Source: Nostoc sp. NMS2
GTDB taxonomy: Bacteria > Cyanobacteriota > Cyanobacteriia > Cyanobacteriales > Nostocaceae
Direction of reading: 5' to 3'
NCBI RefSeq assembly: GCF_017115105.1
Contig: NZ_JABXKH010000047.1
Coordinates: forward strand, 27,365-91,364
Length of the DNA: 64,000 nt
In this document: one piece after another, positions 44,681 to 55,478 of the stretch
How the letters are laid out: every line of letters starts with the position of its first letter
How positions within the stretch are numbered: the first letter of the stretch is position 1
The notes under the pieces: generated by a model
Databases searched by the model: none
Told to the model about the DNA's origin: nothing
Seen by the model: only the letters and a program-made list of their open reading frames with translations
Program-made: the position numbers and the translations under genes

Positions 44681-45009
44681 CAAAGTCTTGAATATTTATC
44701 CTCTATGGTGGGTTATTTCGAGATGTTGTCCTTTTTCCTACTTAACTTGCCTTTGCTGTCTCGAAGTCTCAAAAATGCCGAGCATTTTCAAGAGACTAAT
44801 AGCTCGATAGCAAAAGTCCAGCAAGGATACGTATAGCAGTAGTATCTATAATGCGCTATTATATATCGCATTGAAAGTGGCGGGCGAAAAAACACTGATT
44901 AAATAATAATCCTTCTGACTCACAAGTAAGTATTGGCTTAAAGATGACCCTACCTCAAAACCAACCCGCACTTTCTTAAAGCTTACTGCTGTTCCATATC
45001 CTTCGGTTG
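44681..45009. other. intergenic region upstream of the response regulator
   Basis: AT-rich with a short inverted pair AATGCG/CGCATT around TATTATATA at about 44848-44870. No gene or clear terminator recognised. Confidence 0.35.
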
Positions 45010-45468
45010 TTAAGCCTCTATGAGGTGTTCACAAGAAACTAGGGAAGTTTCTGGCAAAGGATGGTTTAAAAAGGCATATTTTTTTACCACCTTATTGCCT
45101 GTTAAGTGTTCTTGGATGATCCGCTCAATAACTTCCAGGTTTGCTTGGCAATACCAGACACCATCAAGGTAAACCACCATTATGGGTCTAGAACAACAAA
45201 CGCGCAAGCAGTTGGCTTTAGTTCTACAGACGCAAATGGGATAATTGTGTTGCGGCTCATCAAATTTTAACTCTTTAAGTCGCTCTTTTAAGTATTCCCA
45301 GGATTCCAGACTAGCTCGTTGTGAGCAGCAATTAGCAATTGTCTGGTCAGCGCAAATAAAAATGTGTCGCTGAATTTTTGCAAGTCCTAAACTTTCTACA
45401 CAATTACTCAGGGCTTTATATTCTAGAGATTTAGTGGCTTTGGGGATTTGATGGCTTGACTGGATCAC
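45010..45468 (-). CDS. [2Fe-2S] thioredoxin-like ferredoxin domain protein
   Basis: 152 residues from GTG 45468. IFICADQTIANCC and ICVCRTKANCLRVCCSRPIM with VVYLDGVWYC match the thioredoxin-like [2Fe-2S] ferredoxin fold. Four of the many Cys would bind the cluster. It begins with about 40 residues before the fold (LEYKALSNCVESLGLAKIQR). An electron carrier or regulator of unknown partner. It is divergent from groES over 320 bp. Confidence 0.85.
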   Translation of the reverse strand: MIQSSHQIPKATKSLEYKALSNCVESLGLAKIQRHIFICADQTIANCCSQRASLESWEYLKERLKELKFDEPQHNYPICVCRTKANCLRVCCSRPIMVVYLDGVWYCQANLEVIERIIQEHLTGNKVVKKYAFLNHPLPETSLVSCEHLIEA

Positions 45469-45685
45469 TGTATTGTTACTTATCGAGCAGCTCCCTGATT
45501 ACAGTTCTATAACAATTTCCAAGCTTTGCAAATAAAGTTGACTGAGAAGGGAATGGGGCATTGGGAAAACTCGTCACTATTCCCGACTCCCTGTAACCAT
45601 ATAAAAATATACGTAACTTACAGAACAGAACCCGAAGGATATAAATAATTAGGCATTTATACTTAAGTACAATAATGAGCTTTTA

Positions 45686-45701
45686 GTTCGGGAACCCGTA
45701 C
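45686..45701 (+). promoter_or_regulatory. K-box-like palindrome upstream of groESL
   Basis: GTTCGGGAACCCGTAC, a near-perfect palindrome, fits the cyanobacterial K-box pattern (GTTCGG, spacer, CC..AC) linked to light and heat induction of groESL. It lies 40 bp before CIRCE. Confidence 0.65.
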
Positions 45702-45740
45702 TCAAGGAATTCTTGCCATTGGACGCTACTTTTCGGTAAA

Positions 45741-45767
45741 TTAGCACTCAGGAGTCGAGAGTGCTAA
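45741..45767 (+). promoter_or_regulatory. CIRCE operator (HrcA site)
   Basis: TTAGCACTC, 9-bp spacer, GAGTGCTAA: exact match to the CIRCE inverted repeat, 21 bp before the groES ATG. HrcA represses groESL here under non-stress conditions. Confidence 0.97.
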
Positions 45768-45788
45768 ACTCTAAGGGAAAGAAATAAT

Positions 45789-46100
45789 ATGGCAGCTTTA
45801 TCTTTAAGCGTTTCTACAGTTAAACCTTTGAGCGATCGCGTTTTCGTAAAAGTGAACGCCTCAGAGGAAAAGACCGCAGGTGGTCTGTATTTGCCCGATA
45901 CCGCCAAGGAAAAGCCCCAGGTAGGGGAAGTAGTCGCCCTTGGCCCTGGCAAGCGTAACGAAGACGGTAGCCGTCAGGAATTGGAAATTAAAGTCGGCGA
46001 TAAGGTGCTGTACTCCAAGTACGCTGGCACTGACATCAAGCTCGGCACCGAAGAATATGTACTGCTTTCTGAAAAAGATATTTTAGCAGTCGTTATTTAG
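45789..46100 (+). CDS. groS: co-chaperonin GroES
   Basis: 103 residues from ATG 45789. [40 protein letters not shown], and [15 protein letters not shown] with [12 protein letters not shown] match GroES throughout, including the mobile loop that contacts GroEL. First gene of groESL. CIRCE and a K-box control it. Confidence 0.98.
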   Translation: MAALSLSVSTVKPLSDRVFVKVNASEEKTAGGLYLPDTAKEKPQVGEVVALGPGKRNEDGSRQELEIKVGDKVLYSKYAGTDIKLGTEEYVLLSEKDILAVVI

Positions 46101-47834
<1,734 letters not shown>

Positions 47835-47918
47835 TACTTTGTAGTTACATAAGTTGTGAAAACGGCTGCTTTCCTTGTGGAGGCGGCTGTTTTTTTGTGT
47901 CAGTAGAAGAGGAAGAGA

Positions 47919-48398
47919 GTGAGTTACGACAACGCTTGTAAATATTTAGCTGAACAGTACCCTGCTGCTTTTGTGCGTTGGTTGCTTGGGGTAGAGGTGC
48001 AACAAATTGAAGTCTTAAAAACGGAACTGACGCTTGAACCAATTCGTGCAGATTCTGTGACATTTTTGCAAGCAGCTAACTCAATTTTGCACATTGAATT
48101 TCAAACTTTGGTGAAATCTAATCCGGCGCTTAATTTCCGAATGCTCGATTATTCTGTGAGGTTGAAGCGCCAATACCGTTGTCCTGTAGTGCAAGTGCTA
48201 ATCTTTTTGCAAGAAACTACTAACGAAATGGCTTTTACCGAAGAATATCGGGACAACACAACGATTCACCAATATCAGGTTGTTCGTCTTTGGGAGCAAG
48301 ATTCAACACTATTTTTAGTTAATCCGGCGCTGTTACCTTTAGCAAGTTTGACGCGAACTGACTCGCCGATGATCCATACATCATATATCCCACACTAA
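47919..48398 (+). pseudogene. Rpn/transposase-associated nuclease-like (PD-(D/E)XK) protein, C-terminally truncated
   Basis: 159 residues from GTG 47919. YDNACKYLAEQYPAAFVRWL, LHIEFQTLVKSNPALNFRML and RQYRCPVVQVLIFLQETTNE match the Rpn recombination-promoting nuclease family common in cyanobacteria (HIEFQ carries the nuclease E-x-Q). The usual family continuation after SLTRTDSP is lost; the reading ends in MIHTSYIPH. The nuclease core is present, so partial activity is possible. It follows groEL with no shared promoter evident. Confidence 0.75.
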
Positions 48399-48408
48399 CC
48401 TAACTAAG

Positions 48409-48528
48409 ATGATGCTTGCAGAAGCTGAATGCTATGAGGCTGGTGTATACTCGAATGAATTTTATGAAGAAGCAAAATATATTCGTAGTAAATACCAAGA
48501 AACACCGATAAGAATTTGGCGAGCCTAA
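48409..48528 (+). pseudogene. short ORF, possible C-terminal remnant
   Basis: 39 residues: MMLAEAECYEAGVYSNEFYE and then EAKYIRSKYQETPIRIWRA. It starts 10 bp after the truncated nuclease gene. The composition is protein-like but I recognise no family. It may be the displaced tail of a gene that recombined into this site. Confidence 0.35.
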
Positions 48529-48581
48529 CAACTAGATTTTTAATAGTTCATCATTTTAATGAATACACCCCCCATTTATTA

Positions 48582-48809
48582 TTAAGAGCGGTTAAGAAAA
48601 TCTTCAGGTTCAATACCAGCTTGCTTTAAAATTGCACGTAATGTTCCTTCTGGCATATCACCAGAATGATTGAGAATAGTAGTGTAACGGTTACTTTCAG
48701 GATTAAACCAGATTTCATGACTCCCTGCGGCTTGACGATGAAAAACAAAGCCAAAGGTTTTTAATATTTTGATAATCTCTCTGTACCTAAACCCAGCTAG
48801 CCGTCCCAT
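48582..48809 (-). CDS. hicA: HicA-type mRNA interferase toxin
   Basis: 75 residues from ATG 48809. The dsRBD-like fold has YREIIKILKTFGFVFHRQAA with the catalytic His in GSHEIWFNP and a second conserved block ILNHSGDMPEGTLRAILKQA. The length is normal for HicA. It follows the antitoxin gene by 7 bp, so the pair is antitoxin first, the less common order. Confidence 0.9.
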   Translation of the reverse strand: MGRLAGFRYREIIKILKTFGFVFHRQAAGSHEIWFNPESNRYTTILNHSGDMPEGTLRAILKQAGIEPEDFLNRS

Positions 48810-48816
48810 GAATTGA

Positions 48817-49047
48817 CTACTGACCTACAACTAAAGGATAGTTAAATTGTTCAGCTATTGGTTGCAAATAATCTAGTTCTTCATCCTGAGATTGTGCTTC
48901 TAATAACTTACGCGCTACATCACGGGCAATTTCTAAAGTTTCAGCAACAGTTCGTCCTTGAGCTACTAAACCTTGAAGTTCATCAGATGTTGCTAAATAA
49001 ACGCCTTCAGGTAATTTCTCAATGTGGATGTTTAGCAATCTTTCCAT
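48817..49047 (-). CDS. hicB: HicB-type antitoxin
   Basis: 76 residues from ATG 49047. IHIEKLPEGVYLATSDELQG and LVAQGRTVAETLEIARDVAR match the partial RNase-H-like HicB fold. No extra HTH or RHH DNA-binding domain is visible after the fold, so it is a minimal HicB. It precedes hicA by 7 bp. Confidence 0.85.
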   Translation of the reverse strand: MERLLNIHIEKLPEGVYLATSDELQGLVAQGRTVAETLEIARDVARKLLEAQSQDEELDYLQPIAEQFNYPLVVGQ

Positions 49048-49258
49048 TATTGTTGTATGTAGATGTTACTATTTGGAGCGCTTTAATTGTTATCATATCG
49101 CTTTTTTTAACTACAGCGATGTCTACGAAGGTCGCTGAGCGAAGTGGAAGTGCGGGCTACGCCTACGCACTTCCACTTTTCCACAAAAACCTATGAGCCA
49201 AATTAATCCTGACCGATTTCCAAGGACTATCGTAATCAGTAATTTGCTCGGTCATGAA

Positions 49259-50974
49259 CTAAAACAAAAAGTACCTTTGTGCCATTGGTAAAACTGTCGC
49301 AGGTTCACAAATCAGCAACTCACCATCTGCCCTGACTTGATATGTTTCTGGATCTACTTCAATATGGGGTAGTGCATCATTCAGCTTCATATCCCGCTTG
49401 CTCAATTGGCGTGTCCCAGAAACTGCAACTGCTGCTTTTTGTAAACCTAGCTGGCTGGGAATTTCATTCTCTAAAGCCGCTTGGGAAACAAAAGTTAATG
49501 ATGTGGCATGACGCGCCCCTGCAAAACTACCAAACATCGGGCGCATATAAACTGGTTGCGGTGTGGGAATACTGGCGTTAGCATCGCCCATTTGCGACCA
49601 TGCAATCATTCCGCCTTTTATCACTATCTCTGGTTTCACGCCAAAAAACGCCGATCGCCACAAACATAAATCTGCTAATTTTCCCTCTTCCACTGAACCT
49701 ACATATTGAGCAATTCCATGAGCGATCGCCGGGTTGATTGTATACTTAGCAACATATCTTTTTGCCCGAAAATTGTCTGTTTTTTCCTCTGTTCCTTGTG
49801 GGTTAAGAGTTCCCCGTTGCACCTTCATTTTGTGAGATGTCTGCCAGGTGCGAATTATCACTTCGCCTACTCTTCCCATTGCCTGGGAGTCGGAAGAAAT
49901 CATGCTAAATGCGCCCAAGTCGTGCAAAATGTCTTCGGCGGCAATGGTTTCTCGGCGAATGCGAGACTCGGCAAAAGCAACATCTTCAGCGATCGCAGGA
50001 TCGAGGTGATGACATACCATCAACATATCCAGATGTTCATCTAAGGTGTTGAGGGTGTAAGGACGTGTCGGGTTAGTGGAAGATGGCAGAACATTGGCTT
50101 GGCCGCAAACTTTGATGATATCTGGTGCGTGTCCGCCGCCTGCGCCTTCGGTGTGGTAAGTGTGGATGGTACGATTTTTGAAAGCTGCGATCGTATCTTC
50201 CACAAATCCGGCTTCGTTCAGGGTATCAGTATGAATCGCTACTTGCACATCATAAGCATCGGCAACGCTAAGGCAAGTATCAATTGCTGCGGGTGTGGTT
50301 CCCCAGTCTTCATGAAGCTTTAACCCCATTGCACCGGCGGCTACTTGTTCTACAAGTCCTTGGGGTTGACTGGCATTACCTTTACCCAAAAATCCTAAGT
50401 TGACGGGGAAAGCATCAGCAGCTTGCAGCATCCGGTAAATATTCCAAGGGCCAGGGGTGCAGGTAGTGGCATTTGTACCTGTGGCTGGGCCAGTACCGCC
50501 GCCAATCATGGTGGTAATACCAGAAGCGATCGCAACTTCAATCTGTTGGGGGCAAATAAAATGAATATGGGCATCAATCCCGCCAGCAGTGAGAATCATT
50601 CCTTCCCCAGCTAAAGCTTCAGTTCCGGGGCCGATAATAATATCTACATTATTTTGAATATAAGGATTTCCAGCTTTACCAATTTTGAAAATCTTGCCAT
50701 CTTTGATGCCAATATCCGCTTTGACAATACCCCACCAATCGAGAATTAAGGCATTAGTAATTACTAAATCTACAGCACCATCGGCGTTAGAAATGGGGGA
50801 TTGTCCCATTCCATCTCTGATAACTTTACCGCCGCCGAATTTTACTTCATCGCCGTAGGTAGTGAAATCTTGTTCAACTTCAATAAATAATTCTGTGTCT
50901 GCAAGTCGGATGCGATCGCCTACTGTGGGGCCGTAGGTTTCGGCGTAGGCGCGGCGATCCATTCTGTAACTCAT
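49259..50974 (-). CDS. ureC: urease subunit alpha
   Basis: 571 residues from ATG 50974 ([20 protein letters not shown]). The frame stays open upstream into ureB, but the extension is not urease-like. Nickel and active-site residues are clear: HIHFICPQQ, the carbamylated Lys in [36 protein letters not shown] and the catalytic His in [16 protein letters not shown]. It hydrolyses urea in the cytoplasm. It is the last gene of ureDABC. An internal fragment is duplicated at 43.1-43.4 kb. Confidence 0.98.
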   Translation of the reverse strand: MSYRMDRRAYAETYGPTVGDRIRLADTELFIEVEQDFTTYGDEVKFGGGKVIRDGMGQSPISNADGAVDLVITNALILDWWGIVKADIGIKDGKIFKIGKAGNPYIQNNVDIIIGPGTEALAGEGMILTAGGIDAHIHFICPQQIEVAIASGITTMIGGGTGPATGTNATTCTPGPWNIYRMLQAADAFPVNLGFLGKGNASQPQGLVEQVAAGAMGLKLHEDWGTTPAAIDTCLSVADAYDVQVAIHTDTLNEAGFVEDTIAAFKNRTIHTYHTEGAGGGHAPDIIKVCGQANVLPSSTNPTRPYTLNTLDEHLDMLMVCHHLDPAIAEDVAFAESRIRRETIAAEDILHDLGAFSMISSDSQAMGRVGEVIIRTWQTSHKMKVQRGTLNPQGTEEKTDNFRAKRYVAKYTINPAIAHGIAQYVGSVEEGKLADLCLWRSAFFGVKPEIVIKGGMIAWSQMGDANASIPTPQPVYMRPMFGSFAGARHATSLTFVSQAALENEIPSQLGLQKAAVAVSGTRQLSKRDMKLNDALPHIEVDPETYQVRADGELLICEPATVLPMAQRYFLF

Positions 50975-51035
50975 ATAAAATTCTTTTTTAAACGCAAAGG
51001 GACGCGGAGGGAAGCGCAGAGGTACGCGGAGGTTT

Positions 51036-51341
51036 TTAGAGGTTTCCGTTAATTTTGGCGTTGAAGCCGTAGACTTGGCGAGTACCAACGAGGGGGATTA
51101 GAGTTATTTCTTTTTCGTCGCCTGGTTCAAAGCGGACTGCGGTTCCGGCGGGGATATCGAGGCGCATTCCTTGTGCTTGTTCTCTGTCAAAATTTAAGGC
51201 TGTGTTAACTTCATAAAAATGATAATGGGAACCGATTTGTATGGGGCGATCGCCTGTATTTGAAACTTGTAATTTGATGGTTGGACGACCAACATTTATT
51301 TCAATTTCACCTGTTGGTGTGATAATTTGCCCAGGAATCAT
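51036..51341 (-). CDS. ureB: urease subunit beta
   Basis: 101 residues from ATG 51341. [39 protein letters not shown] and EFEPGD-like [20 protein letters not shown] are typical. It lies 14 bp after ureA. A 61-bp spacer with GACGCGGAGG repeats separates it from ureC. Confidence 0.98.
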   Translation of the reverse strand: MIPGQIITPTGEIEINVGRPTIKLQVSNTGDRPIQIGSHYHFYEVNTALNFDREQAQGMRLDIPAGTAVRFEPGDEKEITLIPLVGTRQVYGFNAKINGNL

Positions 51342-51355
51342 AATAAATTCAAAAA

Positions 51356-51658
51356 TTAACGAATTGGATTATGTACTGTCACTAACTTTGTACCATCAGG
51401 AAAAGTTGCTTCAACTTGCACATCATGCACCATTTCTGATATCCCTTCCATGACATCATCGCGCGTTAATAGAGTTGTACCATAACTCATTAATTCAGCT
51501 ACAGTTTGCCCATCTCTTGCACCCTCTAAAATAGCAGCAGAAATATAAGCAACTGCTTCAGGATAATTCAGTTTTAAACCCCTTCCTTTACGTCTTTCTG
51601 CTAATAAAGCAGCTGTAAAAATTAATAACTTATCTTTTTCCTGCGGCGTAAGTTGCAT
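51356..51658 (-). CDS. ureA: urease subunit gamma
   Basis: 100 residues from ATG 51658. [40 protein letters not shown] and [18 protein letters not shown] are canonical for UreA. Third smallest unit of the (ABC)3 enzyme. It follows ureD by 39 bp. Confidence 0.98.
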   Translation of the reverse strand: MQLTPQEKDKLLIFTAALLAERRKGRGLKLNYPEAVAYISAAILEGARDGQTVAELMSYGTTLLTRDDVMEGISEMVHDVQVEATFPDGTKLVTVHNPIR

Positions 51659-51697
51659 TCCTATCTCCTCTGTGTTCTCTGCGCCTCTGCGGTTCGT

Positions 51698-52537
51698 TTA
51701 AATCTGCCACACTCTTGGTATACAATTACCGCGACTCAAAAAAGAAACTCGCAGTAATTGCCAAACATTAATAAACCAGTTTCTTACCTCAGATGTAGAA
51801 GAACCGCGATATCGACACAATAATCCATGTTGTAATCGGCTAACACCCACTTCTCCTTCCGCATTCCATAAATTTCGCGTTTTTTTGACAATTTCTGCTG
51901 AAACTGCATCACCAACCCAAACTAGACTACCTACTATTGGTTTTCCAGCCAAGCCGTGGGGACTGTGGAAAATTTCTTCACTACCCGGTAAATATTGGCG
52001 ATCAATCCACAAAGGAATACCTTCTTGCCAAATTTCAGTGTGCGATCGCCATTCTCCAAGGTAAAATCTTTCTCCTCTAGCACTGCGACCAAATCGGGTA
52101 ATTTCCCAGCCTAACCAACTGGCCCCGGTTGCTAATTCTACCCGTAAATCTTGCCGATAAATCGCGCCGTTAAATAAAATTGTCTCTTGCGGCAACCATT
52201 CTAAACAAGCACCACCATCAACTTGCATTTGGATGGTTTGTCTAGCTTGTAAGCCATTGCTGCGATATATCTTGCTTGCAGCAGCTGTAGTAATTAAGGC
52301 TTGGGTTTGGGGTTGGAGGTGGATGTTAGAGGATAAGCGATCGCCTCCCACCATTCCCCCAGCTGTATGTAAAATTACGCTATGACAAACTTTTTCCCCT
52401 TCTGGATAAAATGGGCGTTGTACTTTCAGGGGCGCTTGTTGGTGATTGTAAATTAACTGGGTTGCACCCTGGCGATCGGCATAGACTAAATTAAGTTTTC
52501 CATGCCAACCTTCTGCTATTTGTGAGTTACAGGTCAT
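51698..52537 (-). CDS. ureD: urease accessory protein UreD
   Basis: 279 residues from ATG 52537. WHGKLNLVYADRQGATQL, KVCHSVILHTAGGMVGGDRL and ETILFNGAIYRQDLRVELA are the conserved UreD/UreH blocks. It binds apo-urease for nickel loading with UreF and UreG, which are not in the window. First gene of ureDABC. Ni-uptake and ureEFG genes must lie elsewhere. Confidence 0.96.
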   Translation of the reverse strand: MTCNSQIAEGWHGKLNLVYADRQGATQLIYNHQQAPLKVQRPFYPEGEKVCHSVILHTAGGMVGGDRLSSNIHLQPQTQALITTAAASKIYRSNGLQARQTIQMQVDGGACLEWLPQETILFNGAIYRQDLRVELATGASWLGWEITRFGRSARGERFYLGEWRSHTEIWQEGIPLWIDRQYLPGSEEIFHSPHGLAGKPIVGSLVWVGDAVSAEIVKKTRNLWNAEGEVGVSRLQHGLLCRYRGSSTSEVRNWFINVWQLLRVSFLSRGNCIPRVWQI

Positions 52538-52724
52538 TTATGAAGTAAACATTAAGTTTCAGGTGGATTACATTTCATTAATTCACTCTGCCAGTGTTTT
52601 ACCTGCAATTTATCATTATTTTTTCACTAACTGAAATAACGGATGATAATTCAGTTGCTAGAAATAAACCAAATTATGTTACTAAAACTAAACAACCCAA
52701 GCGTATTAGGTAATAGGTAACTAA

Positions 52725-52778
52725 ATTACGAATTACGAACTTGTACTGAGCGAAGTCGAAGTATTACGAATTACGAAT
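52725..52778. repeat. AATTACG tandem repeats with 50-bp-repeat fragment
   Basis: ATTACGAATTACG arrays surround CTTGTACTGAGCGAAGTCG, a partial copy of the dispersed repeat family, just 3' of the TPR gene. Confidence 0.8.
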
Positions 52779-53845
52779 TATTTAACAAACACCAGTCCAC
52801 TATATAAATGAAAAGCTGAGTCCCAATTAGTCTGTTCCCTGCGAAACAAATGAATATGAGATTTGATCCGATCCAGCATTTCTGTTTGATCTAATGTTGT
52901 ATCTGCAAATGACGTGAAATCTGACCAAATTTTAACTTGAGGTAGTTGCTGGTCAATCCAACTTGATAAACTATTCCAATTAATTCTGATTGTATTTTGG
53001 TTAGCTTGGGGAATAATTTTTAAACCTTGCTGGAATTCATAGCCGTTATCATCAAATCGAAGAATGCAACGTCTACCAGGTAGGTGTAAATCACAAAACT
53101 GAGCATAATCTTGTGTTTGAGTTTTCCATTCCAGTTTACGGCGGGCATTAACATCTACAACTTGTTCAAAAATGGGCAATAGTCCCACTACTCTGGCTGT
53201 GACTTCTGACCAGTCAAAAGTGAGAGAACCGAGTTGATTTGTGTCATTACGGCAAACAACAGTAGCTTGTGGGGTAGATTCTTGAAAATATTTGACTTGA
53301 TAAACTTGAATTTGCTGAATTTGAGCTATTGTTGCCCAAAAGCAAGGAATACCAGCCTGCTGTAACTGTTTGCCGTAAAATTTTAGTTCTCCCACTTGTC
53401 CAGTGCGGTACAACCTCCAGCCACGACTTGGCATTAATAGCCTTGCGGTATAGGGATCTAGCTGCATAATCTGGGCAAATTTTTGAGATGCTTCTGTTTT
53501 TATCTCGTTACTGAGTGGTTCTAAAACTAGTACACCAAGTTCAGTGTTATTAGGTTCAGATTTTGCTTGAGAAATGGCTCTTTGTCTTTCTTCGATCTCA
53601 ATTTCTTGTAGTCGTTGCAAACCTTGACGTGCTAGCGTCACTATTTTGGTATTTGTCGTATTTCGCAGTAGTTGCCGATAAACTTTTTCTGCATCTTGAT
53701 GTTTTCCAGATACTTCATGTAACCGACCAAGATAAAATTGCACCCAAGGATTGTCTGGTGATTCTGTTAGCAGCTGTTTGAGTAATTTAGCGGCTGTTTT
53801 ATAGTCTTTATGCTCAAAGGCGATCGCAACTTGCTCAATCATCAC
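52778..53845 (-). CDS. TPR-repeat protein
   Basis: 355 residues from ATG 53845. Residues 1-75 hold two tetratricopeptide-like repeats (EHKDYKTAAKLLKQLLTESP, PWVQFYLGRLHEVSGKHQDA). Residues 95-355 form a conserved cyanobacterial domain with GVLVLEPLSNEIKTEASQKF, GIPCFWATIAQIQQIQVYQV and a C-terminal HLFRREQTNWDSAFHLYSGL, whose function I do not know. No signal or membrane segment. Monocistronic, followed by repeats. Confidence 0.8.
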   Translation of the reverse strand: MMIEQVAIAFEHKDYKTAAKLLKQLLTESPDNPWVQFYLGRLHEVSGKHQDAEKVYRQLLRNTTNTKIVTLARQGLQRLQEIEIEERQRAISQAKSEPNNTELGVLVLEPLSNEIKTEASQKFAQIMQLDPYTARLLMPSRGWRLYRTGQVGELKFYGKQLQQAGIPCFWATIAQIQQIQVYQVKYFQESTPQATVVCRNDTNQLGSLTFDWSEVTARVVGLLPIFEQVVDVNARRKLEWKTQTQDYAQFCDLHLPGRRCILRFDDNGYEFQQGLKIIPQANQNTIRINWNSLSSWIDQQLPQVKIWSDFTSFADTTLDQTEMLDRIKSHIHLFRREQTNWDSAFHLYSGLVFVK

Positions 53846-53910
53846 TTACTTTAAATACACGATGGAGTGATGTCTCAGGCAAAATCACTTTTGCGTGAGC
53901 TATAAATCAT

Positions 53911-54708
53911 TTATACTTCACAACTTGCGGTAATCAAGGATAATGCTACTATTGGGGCTGTAACTGCTCTCAGGATGCGGCGACCAAGGGAAACGGGTTG
54001 AAATCCAGATGACTTCGCATTCTCTATTTCTTGTGTTGTCCATCCTCCCTCTGGCCCAGTAGCAATGACAATTGTTTCTTGTCCTTTGTCATTTGTCATT
54101 TGTCCTTTTTGCTGTAAGCAATCTTTTAAATGGGGAAATTCACCACGCGCTACACAGATATATTGCTGGCTGTTTGCAAATGACAAATGACCAATACTTC
54201 GGCTTACCTCGACTTCGCTCGGCACAAGTGGCTCAGTACAAGTGACTAATGACAAACCCGTATTAAAAGCAACAGGCTCTAAAATTGTTGGCACAAAAGA
54301 GCGCTCTGATTGTTCGGCGGCTTCCGCAGCGATGCGCCGCCAGCGTTCGAGTTTTTGAGGACTAGGATGAAGCAAAGTGCGATCGCTCAATACTGGTGCA
54401 ATACAAGTTACTCCCAACTCTGTACTACACCGCACCACTTCATCAAATCCATTGCCTTTGGGTAACGCCACCATCAAGGTAATTGATATAGATAATTCTG
54501 TTTCCACCAAAAGCGGTTCTAAAACCTGTGCCTGCTCCCCTGCTAGCTGCGCCAACCACCATTTCCCTTTACCATCCATTGCAATAAAGCGATCGCCTTC
54601 ATGCAAGCGCAACACGCGTCCCAAATAATGTTGTTGTTCTTTAGTGAGCAAAATTTGCCCTTGTTGAAATTGGGCGGGTGCGATCGCAATTCTTTGCAGT
54701 TGAGACAT
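53911..54708 (-). CDS. rsmE: 16S rRNA (uracil-1498-N3)-methyltransferase RsmE, with repeat-derived insertions
   Basis: 265 residues from ATG 54708 (MSQLQRIAIAPAQFQQGQIL). YLGRVLRLHEGDRF, KGNGFDEVVRCSTELGV, ATGPEGGWTTQEIENA and LGRRILRAVTAPIVAL are the SPOUT/RsmE motifs. The segment CTEPLVPSEVEVSRSIGH is the in-frame translation of the 50-bp dispersed repeat (54195-54244), and GQMTNDKGQE comes from CAAATGACAAAGG repeats. Both lie in the region before the SAM-binding knot, apparently tolerated as loops. The catalytic knot is intact. Uma2 is encoded 13 bp upstream on the same strand. Confidence 0.93.
   Translation of the reverse strand: MSQLQRIAIAPAQFQQGQILLTKEQQHYLGRVLRLHEGDRFIAMDGKGKWWLAQLAGEQAQVLEPLLVETELSISITLMVALPKGNGFDEVVRCSTELGVTCIAPVLSDRTLLHPSPQKLERWRRIAAEAAEQSERSFVPTILEPVAFNTGLSLVTCTEPLVPSEVEVSRSIGHLSFANSQQYICVARGEFPHLKDCLQQKGQMTNDKGQETIVIATGPEGGWTTQEIENAKSSGFQPVSLGRRILRAVTAPIVALSLITASCEV
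54195..54244. repeat. 50-bp dispersed repeat, copy inside rsmE
   Basis: Begins TACTTCGGCTTACCTCGACT and ends CTCAGTACAAGTG. It differs from the 20459 copy by a few bases, and the flanks also carry TGACCAAT/GACTAATGAC repeat sequence. Confidence 0.85.
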
Positions 54709-54721
54709 TTTTCTTAATAAA

Positions 54722-55366
54722 TTATTGTCCTGCTGTAGACATCTGCTGTCTAACCCAGGTACGGAAAGCACGAGTTGCCGCTATTTGTCCAATTTTCTTA
54801 CTTTCTTGGATAAATCGGGGAATCTCCGTCACCAACACTGGTGTAAAAGTTGGACTGCGATCGCTCTGCAAGTATTGTCCATCATTGAGGGTATAAACGC
54901 GCAACACATTTCCGTTATACCGCCAGAATTCTGGAACTCCCATTGAAGCATAAAGAGCCAACTTGTTTATCTTGGATCTCGAATATTCCACTTCTAATAC
55001 TAGGTCTGGTGGTGGATCTGTATTCAGGTCAATATTTTCTTTGTTGCGGACTAATAATTCGTTTTGGATATAGTAACTACTGTCCGGTTCGCCTCCTTGC
55101 TCCAAATCATCCCGCGTCATAGTCAACGAGCCAGTGCTTTTTACTTCTAAACCAAATTCTTCACACAACACAAGAACAAAACCTTCAATCAGACGGTTTG
55201 AATTCTCGTGTGGCATGAGCGGAGTCATAATTTCTACTATTCCGTTGTCATAAGCTAGCCTTTTATTTCGCTCAGATCCCATATCTGCCAGCATAGCTTT
55301 GAATGTCTGCCAGCTGATGTTTTGCAGCACATCCCTAGTTTCTGCAAATTTTGCTGTCGTTACCAT
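54722..55366 (-). CDS. Uma2 family (DUF820) protein
   Basis: 214 residues from ATG 55366. NKRLAYDNGIVEIMTPLMPH, GGEPDSSYYIQNE, PPPDLVLEVEYSRSKINKLA and GVPEFWRYNGNVLRVYTL are family blocks, with D...E-V-E as the nuclease-like pattern. It resembles the 18558 protein more than the 29684 one. It ends 13 bp before rsmE and may be cotranscribed with it. Confidence 0.88.
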   Translation of the reverse strand: MVTTAKFAETRDVLQNISWQTFKAMLADMGSERNKRLAYDNGIVEIMTPLMPHENSNRLIEGFVLVLCEEFGLEVKSTGSLTMTRDDLEQGGEPDSSYYIQNELLVRNKENIDLNTDPPPDLVLEVEYSRSKINKLALYASMGVPEFWRYNGNVLRVYTLNDGQYLQSDRSPTFTPVLVTEIPRFIQESKKIGQIAATRAFRTWVRQQMSTAGQ

Positions 55367-55478
55367 AGTTCAGCTTTCCTGTGGATGTGTTAAATAACGG
55401 CATTAGGATTTACACAAGATAGACACAGATGGATTTATCTGTGTCTATCTGTAGTTTTATTATCTTAAACTTTTCAGC

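Larger units (their letters stand above)
45469..45788. other. divergent promoter region of the ferredoxin gene and groESL
   Basis: It contains a K-box-like palindrome and a CIRCE operator near groES, with AT-rich DNA elsewhere. No gene. Confidence 0.6.

Noticed and set aside
52685..52730. NtcA site upstream of ureD (GTA-N8-TAC)
   Set aside because: The only candidate (GTAACTAAATTAC) has 7 bases between the half-sites and lies downstream of the TPR gene rather than at a promoter position.
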